A DNA stretch of 24,258 nucleotides, taken from positions 1 through 24,258 of the forward strand of contig JACVTC010000486.1 in assembly GCA_016946835.1 (NCBI GenBank). The letters run 5' to 3'. Shown here piece after piece: positions 1 to 7,074 of this stretch (within the stretch, counting starts at the first letter, position 1; every line of letters begins with the position of its first letter). The DNA is from Neocallimastix lanati (nom. inval.) (taxonomy: Eukaryota > Neocallimastigomycota > Neocallimastigomycetes > Neocallimastigales > Neocallimastigaceae). The position numbers and the translations under genes are program-made. The notes under the pieces are model-generated. The model made no database searches, was not told the origin of the DNA, and worked only from the letters and a program-made list of their open reading frames with translations.

Positions 1-555
1 ATAATTTTTTTTCACCTATAAAATGAAATGAATATATTTAATGTTATTTATACTCATTAATTTTATCCAGCTGATTATTATATATTAGTAAATATTATTC
101 TAAATTATTTTGTGAAAAAAAGATGCTATGTTAATGTTACTGATAATAAGTACACCCGTCTATTTTAAGTTCTAAATGTAATGAATGATATAAAAAAAAA
201 AAAATTTTTTTTATGAAAGACATCAACTTATACTGTTAATGATGAATTAATATTTCAATTAATAATGAATGTAATTGTATACCGATAATAAGTGCATAAT
301 TTAATGCTGGAGTTGAAAATACTAAGGTTATTGAAGTTCATTTACTCTAAATTTTTGAAAATATTACCATAGAAGTAATGACAAAGTAAGTAAAAATAAA
401 CTATTAAACATATTATTATTATTATTATTACTTAAAAATAAAATATTAAAATAAAAATTTGACTGTTACCATAAAAGAACAATTAACATTGAAAAATGGG
501 TTTAATATGTTTAAAAAAACAAATAAGTATTTAATTTATTCTCTATCATGGATAT

Positions 556-557
<2 letters not shown>

Positions 558-590
<33 letters not shown>
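558..590. repeat. poly(T) tract, 33 nt
   Basis: An uninterrupted run of 33 T, followed shortly by shorter A runs near 626-640. Its length is prone to assembly or slippage error. Confidence 0.9.
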
Positions 591-595
<5 letters not shown>

Positions 596-1680
596 TTAAT
601 CAAAACTACTTTCAATATTTTTTTTAAAAAAAAAAAAAAATTAAAAAAATTAAGCAATTACTATTATGATTATGATAACAACTTTAATGCAAAAGAAATT
701 GAGAGATAATATGTATATTTAGATAGAGAAGAAGAAATTAAATTAAAATTAATTATGATAACAACATTTATAATTAAATATTTAATGCATAACAATTTAT
801 AGAAAAAAAAAAAATTAAAAGAATAATACCTATATATATAATTAAAATATTTAATGCACATATGAAATATAAAATAGAAAAAATAATTAAAAGAAAAGAT
901 AATATATATATTTATGTATTTGTATGATAAAAGTACATTAATATATATATTATTGCTTTAAATAGTTTTTCTTTTTGAGTTCTGTAAATATTATAATATA
1001 TCAATATAAACTTTTTTTTTTTTTTTAATTTTATAAATATATATATATATATGTATTTTTATTTTTAATTTTATATTTATTTATTTTTATATATGCTTTA
1101 ATTGAAATTATTTTCAATGAAGATAAATGAATTAAATAATAAAACAAACAACATTAATATTATTTATAAAAATAAATGAAAAGTAATAAATGTAGAAAAG
1201 TATTAAATAATTTTATTTATTTCTAATGAATCTATTAATAAAATAATAATTTAAATAAAATAGAGAATATTTCAATTCTATTTTATTGTAAAAGAAAAAA
1301 AAAGATTAAGCTAAAGAGCAATATTTTATATTAGAAATGAGTAATATATATTTAAAATGTTATTATTATCATTATTATTTTTACACATTAATGAAAATAA
1401 TTAAAAAGCATTAATCAATTAAATTATTATAATATACATTTTGATGAAAAATAAATTATGGCAAAAAAAGGAAATAATTATTTTGGTAAAATATAAAATT
1501 TTTGCCCTTTGATCATTTCCGGTTTTTCCTGAATTTAATAAAATTTTTAAAAAATTAAATATATTTAAATTTTTTATTTAATATAAAAATGTATGTAGAA
1601 AATATTACAAATTGTAAATGAAATTAATTTTTAATAGTATTTCGAAGAGGCAAAAAAAAAATATGTAATTACGGAAAAAG

Positions 1681-1684
<4 letters not shown>

Positions 1685-1714
<30 letters not shown>
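1685..1714. repeat. poly(A) tract, 30 nt
   Basis: An uninterrupted run of 30 A about 60 bases upstream of the coding-like island at 1778. Confidence 0.9.
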
Positions 1715-1715
<1 letters not shown>

Positions 1716-1777
1716 ATATTTAATTAATTAATATTATAGGAATATCTAATTTTAGGAATAATTTTTTTTTTTTTTAG

Positions 1778-1978
1778 ACTATCCTTGTAGGTCTTGATCA
1801 TATCATCCCAGCCACAACAGACAACTAATATCAGACAAACTTTATATCGGGTGTATCAGGATACAACAAAGTGCTCCCATGCCATACTATTTCGGCGTCG
1901 ACGCTCTCAGTCACGGATTACAGAACCACAAGATTTGAAGATGATGGATTCGGCAAGCCACAACTACATACACTGTAA
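1778..1978 (+). pseudogene. G+C-richer coding-like fragment, unrecognised protein
   Basis: This 200-base island is visibly richer in G+C than everything around it (codons such as TCG, GCG, ACG, CTC). It is preceded by a T-rich tract ending in AG, which resembles a 3' splice site. In the frame starting at 1778 it reads 16 codons, meets TAA at 1826-1828, then reads 49 more codons to TAA at 1976-1978, ending in residues FEDDGFGKPQLHTL. The frame that starts near 1794 is also open, but its first in-frame ATG is internal and it runs into the LTR, so it is less convincing. I do not recognise the protein. It could be the last exon of a decayed host gene or a fragment of another transposon. The truncated LTR begins five bases downstream, so the insertion or a deletion probably removed whatever followed. 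Confidence 0.35.
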
Positions 1979-2129
1979 CATTATTGAAAAATATTTTATT
2001 TTATTAAAAACCTTTATATTAGAATAGTATTTTTATTTTTATTTGAATATTTTAACAGATTGTAATAAAAATTATAGCCAATTAAATAAATTCTTATTAG
2101 TAATATTTTAGATATTTTTAAATAAATAA

Positions 2130-2131
<2 letters not shown>

Positions 2132-2184
<53 letters not shown>
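2132..2184. repeat. poly(A) tract inside LTR1 (53 nt)
   Basis: An uninterrupted A run. The equivalent runs are 46 nt in LTR2 (9302-9347) and 47 nt in LTR3 (16455-16501), so the tract is a fixed LTR feature with variable length. Confidence 0.9.
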
Positions 2185-2186
<2 letters not shown>

Positions 2187-2344
2187 TTTTATTAATATTA
2201 TAAATGTATTTTATTTATATTGTTATAATTAAATTTTATATAATTAATTATAAAAATCAATTTAAATTTAATAGTTTTTAAAAAAAAAAAAATAAATAAA
2301 ATGTAATTTAGTGGCAAGAACAACTTTTATGCCTTGAAAAAAAG

Positions 2345-2353
2345 TATAAATAG
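2345..2353 (+). promoter_or_regulatory. TATA box of LTR1
   Basis: TATAAATAG, a consensus RNA polymerase II TATA element, lies about 140 bp before the LTR 3' end. It is conserved in all three LTRs, so transcription of the element should start shortly downstream. Confidence 0.6.
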
Positions 2354-2497
2354 TTGTAAATTTTGCTACTAATTTTTAAATATCATCAAATAAAATCAAA
2401 TAAATTTAATAAAATAAATAAATAAAATAAATAAATAAATAAAATTTGTGTTTCCTTACTTTATTTTATTTAATTCTCTAAAACCTTAACATTTATA

Positions 2498-2514
2498 TGG
2501 TGGAGATATCGGGG
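2498..2514 (+). other. primer-binding site (PBS), copy 1
   Basis: TGGTGGAGATATCGGGG starts 6 nt after the LTR end. The leading TGG pairs with a tRNA 3' CCA, and the next bases fit an acceptor and T-stem 3' half with discriminator A73. The matching tRNA would end ...TATCTCCACCA; its amino acid cannot be assigned from this window. Confidence 0.75.
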
Positions 2515-2579
2515 AATTAAATAGAAATAATAGTAAATAACATAGATTTTTTTTTAATTTTTTTTTATTTTATATTGAT

Positions 2580-2625
2580 AAACAAGTAAGTCGTTAATCC
2601 TTTGATTAACCCATGGCGCTTGTTT
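2580..2625 (+). other. PBS-proximal two-tier hairpin, copy 1
   Basis: Outer stem AAACAAG (2580-2586) pairs with CTTGTTT (2619-2625). Inner stem GTTAATC (2593-2599) pairs with GATTAAC (2604-2610) around a CTTT loop. The same structure occurs in copy 2 at 9741-9786. Confidence 0.6.
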
Positions 2626-2627
2626 GA
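2613..2627 (+). CDS. four-codon upstream ORF (MALV) in leader, copy 1
   Basis: ATG GCG CTT GTT TGA begins inside CCATGG, a good eukaryotic start context, on the 3' side of the PBS-proximal hairpin and about 1.25 kb before gag. It is identical in copy 2 at 9774-9788. It may influence scanning ribosomes, but no product of its own is claimed. Confidence 0.3.
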   Translation: MALV

Positions 2628-2825
2628 TATATATATAAAAAAAATTTTTTTAAATAAGTAAAATTAAGATTCTAAAAAAAACAAATTTTGTAAAATTATA
2701 ACAAGGAGCGGATAGAGCTCATACACAGTGTATTCTCAGATAGCAACAAATTAACTCTATTCATAGTAGGTTATTGAATAGTAGTTAATTTGGAGATTAA
2801 TTGGAAAGTAGACGAAGGTATTTGG

Positions 2826-2840
2826 TTACCGACCCGGTAA
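2826..2840 (+). other. leader hairpin TTACCG/CGGTAA, copy 1
   Basis: A perfect 6-bp stem with a 3-nt ACC loop, conserved in copy 2 at 9988-10002. Confidence 0.5.
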
Positions 2841-2910
2841 TAATAGTTCAACCTTCAACGTTTCAACACACGAAGGTGCGGGTACTTTCCAAGCACTGGC
2901 GAATAAGGAG

Positions 2911-2932
2911 CTTACGTCACCGAAGGCGTAAG
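2911..2932 (+). other. leader hairpin CTTACG/CGTAAG, copy 1
   Basis: Stem CTTACG (2911-2916) pairs with CGTAAG (2927-2932) over a 10-nt loop, in the G+C-rich leader island. It is conserved in copy 2 at 10073-10094. Confidence 0.5.
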
Positions 2933-3507
2933 ATTGTTTTTTTATATAATTTTTTTTACTTTTCTTTGTGCTAGTTATAAGGCACTTTATTATATAAAGT
3001 ATCAGACTTTGGCTAACTTCGCCATTTAAATTTTTTTTATTTTTTTTTATTACTGGTACTTTATTTGTTATATAATTCCTGTAATAGAATCTTAATTTAC
3101 TTTGAAAATATTGTGTTTTTAGTTAATTTTTATTAGTTAATAAAAATATTATTGAATACTTTTAAAATTTTTTTATTCCGTACATAGATTATCGGATTAA
3201 GTTTATCCTACATAGTAATTGGGCTAGTGGGCTCTGAACTGCTATATTTTATATTGAATATAGTAATCGTGGCACACGCGTGGCATGACACCATTAGGTA
3301 AGCTGCACGTCAGACAGTGTGTACTATCAGATTGTACGACAATAAAGATTATTTTTTTGTATTTAATAATTATAATTAATTAATAATTTTATTAGCTATA
3401 ACAATACAATATTTATCGTTTAAAAAGAAAAATTTTGAAAGGTGAAAATAATAAATAAAACTTTGCTTCTAAATTTATTACTACAAATATACTAAATTAC
3501 AAAATTC

Positions 3508-3702
3508 AAGTGGTCGATAAAGGTTTCGAGCTTGAAAAATATTCTATTGAGTTGTCGATAAAGATTTCGAACTTAAAATTATTCTATTGAGTTGTCGATA
3601 AAGATTTCGAACTTAAAAATTATTCTTAATAAAGTAGTCGAAAAGAACCTCGTGCTTTATAATTTCTACTAAGTTGTCGATAAGGATTTCGAGCTTATAT
3701 CT
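3508..3702 (+). repeat. five-unit hairpin repeat array in leader, copy 1
   Basis: Five units of about 40 bp start near 3508, 3549, 3589, 3632 and 3671. Each reads roughly AAG-N3-TCGA, then about 8 nt, then TCGA-R-CTT, so each can fold into a small hairpin (AAG/CTT plus TCGA/TCGA). Unit 4 has diverged (CGA/TCG) yet keeps a stem. The array is repeated in copy 2 at 10671-10862. Confidence 0.75.
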
Positions 3703-3870
3703 ACTAAAGAAAGCAAATAAAATTATTATTTCAAAAGTTACTAAAATATATTGTTTTAAAAATTGATTCGATATTAAATTACCTATTAAATTATATTTTT
3801 AAAGTTGTATTTCCAAATTTATTCTTATTTAATCACCTCATTAATATACAACAAGAAATATTTAAACAAA

Positions 3871-4782
3871 ATGTCCAAGGAAACAACTTTGAGCTTTAAA
3901 GAATTGAAAAAAGAATTAAGAGATATTGTGAAACTTAGCAAGGACAATTTAGATATTAAGTCCTGGGCTACTGAATTAAAACTTTGGATCAAGATACAAG
4001 GTATTACAGATCCAGAAACAATATTTAATGCTTGTTTACTTACCAGCTCTGGTGAAGTACAACGCGTTATTGAAGATTTGGGAGAAGATAGTGATGATGA
4101 AAGTGATGATTCATCAGATGAAGAAGAAGATGATGATGAAGAAGAAAATGTTGATGATGATATTAAATTTCCTTCCCTTGAAAAAATTATTTCAAGTCTT
4201 GAAAATTTTTACGGTATTAAAGAAGACCAAAATTTACTTCTTAAAGAACTTCGTGCAATGCGAATTAAAAGAAACGAAAAGATTAAAGACTTTAATGTAA
4301 GATATAGAACTTTGTACACTAAACTTGATAAAAAGAGAAGAAAGCGCATTGGTGTACTAGATTATATTGATTCTATTCAAAATAATTATGAAGCCTGGAA
4401 GAAATTATCCCTTAAAGATGATATAAGTATGGATAAAGCTTTCAAAATTGCCGAGAAAGTAGATAGACTTTCTGTAAGGAACAATAATATTAATACCTAT
4501 AATGTTAATAATTCCCAACATAATCAAAATAATCAAAACAGTACTACTTCAAGACTTTATCCTAAAAGAAGAAACGAAACTTTCCAAACAAATCAAACAA
4601 ATAATAAACCGAAACCTCAAGATATTATAGAAGAATCAACCCAGAAAATGAGAAATTTATCCGTTAAAACTTGCTTCTTCTGTAAGGAAGAAGGTCATTA
4701 CTCATACTATTGCCCTCAATTAAATAAGATTATGGAAAAAAATAAAAAAGAAATATATTCCAAAAAGTCTTTAAACTTCTAA
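3871..4782 (+). CDS. gag: Gag polyprotein, Ty3/gypsy copy 1
   Basis: A 303-residue structural protein that would form the cytoplasmic virus-like particle. The start is ATG 3871. An upstream in-frame TTG at 3805 would extend the frame but is not a normal eukaryotic start, and copy 2 begins at the equivalent ATG. Residues 1-68 and about 99-225 resemble the retrotransposon gag/capsid fold (Retrotrans_gag), with aromatic and leucine helices. They are interrupted by a nearly pure Asp/Glu/Ser stretch at about 69-97. An Asn/Gln-rich linker follows. A CCHC zinc knuckle (C268-x2-C271-x4-H276-x4-C281) near the C terminus should bind the RNA genome. The ORF ends 4 codons after a -1 slippery site. It is intact and two codons longer than copy 2, owing to an extra Asp in the acidic run and an extra Ile just after it. 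Confidence 0.92.
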   Translation: MSKETTLSFKELKKELRDIVKLSKDNLDIKSWATELKLWIKIQGITDPETIFNACLLTSSGEVQRVIEDLGEDSDDESDDSSDEEEDDDEEENVDDDIKFPSLEKIISSLENFYGIKEDQNLLLKELRAMRIKRNEKIKDFNVRYRTLYTKLDKKRRKRIGVLDYIDSIQNNYEAWKKLSLKDDISMDKAFKIAEKVDRLSVRNNNINTYNVNNSQHNQNNQNSTTSRLYPKRRNETFQTNQTNNKPKPQDIIEESTQKMRNLSVKTCFFCKEEGHYSYYCPQLNKIMEKNKKEIYSKKSLNF

Positions 4783-5615
4783 ATGGGAGCAGAAGCACTC
4801 CCAATGACAAAACAATAGCTTCATTAAATAATTTACAAAATAATACTTTTACTAAGAATACTCCAATTGATAATAATTCCTTTAACGAAGAATCTGAAGA
4901 ATCTGATTTTAGTGACACAACTGAAAGTGAGGATGATATCATTATAAATGCTGTAAAAAGAAAAATGAATGATAATAACAGCGAAAAAGAAGAAAATAAT
5001 TCCAAGAAAGTACATAAAAGTTTAAAAGATAATCCACGTCCTTTTGCAACTCCTGCTTTAAGAAAGAAGAAAGAAAATGAGCTGCATAATAAACCAAATA
5101 AAGTTTATAAAAATCAAATACTTCCTTCAATTTTAACTCAACCAAATATTAACAAAGAAAAACAAAAAGAAAAGGAATTAAGAAATATGACAAGAGTAAG
5201 AGAAAGTAAAGAAGAAAACAACAATTATTCATCAAAAGGAAAGGAAAAAGTTGAATCTGAAGATATACTTGTAATCGATAATGAAATAGAAGATCTAGAA
5301 ATGAATAAAGATAATCAACAAAATAAAACTAATACTTTGGAAAAATTAATTTCAACAAAAACTAAGGAAACTAATAATGGAAATACTCAATTAGTAAAAA
5401 GGAATATCAAAATGATGAATAATAAAGAACCTTACAATATTATGGATGATTTAAATAATCTTAAATCCAGTATTACGATAGGTCAACTCTTGAATGCATG
5501 TCCTAAAATTCGTTCACAATTAACTCAAGGTTTAAAGTTAGAAAAGTCTAAAATAATTGGAACTGTAGACAATGTAATAGCACGAACTTTATTAGTAAAT
5601 AACTATGAATCATAG
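4746..5615 (+). pseudogene. pol: Pol N-terminal linker region, copy 1 (frame broken at its end)
   Basis: Translated as the continuation of Gag after the -1 shift. The frame overlaps the end of gag by 37 nt and stays open to TAG 5613-5615. It encodes a Lys/Asn/Glu-rich, low-complexity segment of roughly 270-280 residues with no recognised catalytic motif, lying between the frameshift site and the protease. An ATG at 4965 lies within it, but independent initiation is not needed. Compared with copy 2, one extra A at about 5608-5609 throws the frame off just before the protease, so this copy cannot make full-length Pol without correction. The segment may be a spacer or an additional nucleic-acid-binding basic region; that is inference. 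Confidence 0.7.
4770..4822 (+). promoter_or_regulatory. -1 programmed ribosomal frameshift signal with pseudoknot, copy 1
   Basis: In the gag frame, the codons tcT TTA AAC present the slippery heptamer T TTA AAC (4770-4776). Stem 1 TGGGAG (4784-4789) pairs with CTCCCA (4798-4803) after a 7-nt spacer. In the loop, GAAGC (4792-4796) is complementary to GCTTC (4818-4822), giving an H-type pseudoknot with loops of 2, 1 and 14 nt. The pol frame is the -1 frame and is open from 4746. The signal is identical in copy 2. Confidence 0.85.
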
Positions 5616-7074
5616 CTACATAAGTAAAAGTAATGAAGTAGCCGAAGAAGACTTAGCAATGGTTGATGCAAGTGTTGACGGAGTACTAGGAAAACTTTTA
5701 ATTGATTCTTGTAGTAACCTAAGCATCGTTACTAAGCAGTATTTTGATAAATTACCTGGTGAATATGAAACAGTTGGAAAAAGTCGTGGAAGAATCCAAC
5801 TAGCAACACAAGATGAAGAATACTCGGAAGGAATTATTGTTCGATTACCAGTAAAAATTAATAATTATGAATTTAATGCGGACTTTAGAATTATTGAGAA
5901 AGAAGACTCATTTTATGATATGTTAATAAACTTTAAAACTCAAATCGATCATTGTTTATTTATTCATCCGACCTTAAACAGTTTATGTAAACTTTTGTCA
6001 GAAAGTGAATACGAAGAAATAGCTAAAATAAATAATCAATATTATGATGAAGAAAGTATAATTTGCACTATTAGAAAAGTTAAAGAAACGAATAATGAAA
6101 AGGAAATTATAAAGGAATTAACTCCAATGGAATTTATTGAGAGTGATGAATTTTTAAGTACCTTAAATAAAGATTATAAAGAACAAATTATTAAAATTCT
6201 CAAAGAAATGATTGACATAGTTGCCACTTCAACAGAAGAACTAACTCCTTCTAAACTTTCACCACATAAGATCCGTTTGAAAGCAAATGCAAAGCCAGTA
6301 AAATTAAGAAGTTATAGGTTAACTAAATTAAAATCAGATATCTTAAAAGAAGAACTTACAAAGCTTATTAAGAAAGGATTGATAGAACCATCCTGTTCAG
6401 AATGGTCATCTCCAGTAGTACTCATTCTAAAACACAATGGAAAGTGGCGCTTGTGCATTGACTACCGAAAAGTCAATGATATGACAGAAAAAGATTCTTA
6501 TTCAGTTCCATATATAGATGAAATTTTTGATAGTCTCGGAGGAGCTAAAATATTTACAACTCTTGATTTATTTTCTGGTTTTCACCAAATCTTAATGGAT
6601 GAAGAAAGCGTTGAAGTAACCACTTTCACTACTAAGTTTGGAAATTATCAATTTAAGGTTATGCCTTTTGGACTTACTGGAGCTCCCTCAACCTTCCAAA
6701 GAGAAATGAATAAAATTTTATTCCCTTTTATTGGTGAATTTGTTTATGTATTTATTGATGATGTTTTGATCTATTCAAAAAGTATCGAAGAACATTTAAT
6801 TCATATTAAACAAGTATTAGAAGTATTTAAAGAAAACAAGTTAAAAATTAATATTGAAAAGTGCCATTTTCTTCAAACTGAAGTTGATGTATTAGGTCAC
6901 AAACTTACTACTAAAGGATTAAGTCCCATGGAAAGTAAAATAACAGCTATTAAGAAGTGGGAAGCCCCTTCATCAATTCATGAATTAAGATCATTTCTAG
7001 GAGCAAGTAGGGATATTATCGTGACTTTATTCCTAAATATGCTCAAATTACCTCACCTTTATGTAAATTATTGA
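5605..7074 (+). pseudogene. pol: Pol fragment: aspartic protease and reverse transcriptase, copy 1
   Basis: The frame continues pol after the 5608 insertion. An aspartic-protease-like region has LLIDSCSNLS at residues 31-40 of this frame (Asp at 5704), with Ser-Cys where most relatives have Thr-Gly or Ser-Gly. The reverse transcriptase follows: WSSPVVLILKHNGKWRLCIDYRKVN, the first catalytic Asp in TLDLFSG (residue 321), MPFGLTGAPSTFQ, and the catalytic FIDD box (D385, D386), then the thumb LGHKLTTKGLSP. The last ~20 residues are nonsense. Compared with copy 2, one G near 7007 and one A near 7013 are extra, shifting the frame before the stop at 7072-7074. The ATG at 5605 is not a real start; this is mid-polyprotein. 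Confidence 0.85.

Larger units (their letters stand above)
1..1777. other. AT-rich non-coding DNA
   Basis: No coding region is supported here on either strand; the short open frames are by-products of A/T runs. The stretch holds an ATT microsatellite near 411-430, a T run at 558-590 (33 T), short AT dinucleotide runs near 1037-1053 and an A run at 1685-1714 (30 A). A small G+C bump lies near 1500-1537, where an 8-bp inverted repeat (GGCAAAAA / TTTTTGCC) brackets about 30 bases. Nothing else was recognised. Confidence 0.7.
1983..2491 (+). repeat. LTR1, 5'-truncated
   Basis: Matches LTR2 from about 9152 to 9651 and LTR3 from about 16316 to 16818, including a TATA box, a long internal A run and the ...TTAACA end. 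The first ~341 bp of the LTR are absent. The sequence left of about 1983 is unrelated to the other LTRs. Confidence 0.9.
2515..3870 (+). other. retrotransposon 5' leader, copy 1
   Basis: About 1.35 kb between PBS and gag ATG, without a long ORF. It is conserved with copy 2 (9675-11040), except for a divergent last ~150 bp. It alternates AT-rich segments with two G+C-richer islands (about 2700-2940 and 3180-3345). It contains several strong hairpins, a four-codon upstream ORF and an array of five hairpin repeats, listed separately. The length and structure suggest roles in RNA packaging, dimerisation or cap-independent initiation, but that is inference. Confidence 0.7.

Noticed and set aside
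670-861. 63-codon minus-strand frame in the left flank
   Set aside because: Composition follows the A/T bias (Phe, Tyr, Ile, Leu); no motif or context.
1794-2027. 77-codon open frame crossing the island into LTR1
   Set aside because: It begins at TTG, runs into truncated LTR sequence, and is not the frame that spans the whole island.
3296-3302. AGGTAAG as a 5' splice site in the leader
   Set aside because: No convincing matching acceptor or branch point before gag could be chosen in A/T-rich DNA.
3180-3345. Self-cleaving ribozyme in the leader
   Set aside because: The G+C-rich, hairpin-bearing stretch prompted a check, but no CTGATGA/GAAA hammerhead core was seen.
3805-3870. 22-codon N-terminal extension of Gag copy 1
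   Set aside because: It starts with TTG, is not conserved in copy 2, and the ATG at 3871 aligns with the copy 2 start.
4028-5145. Overlapping open frames on both strands within gag and the pol linker (also 11198-12309)
   Set aside because: They are frame shadows of repetitive GAT/GAA and AAR codons, with Met/Lys or Phe/Leu-rich nonsense products.
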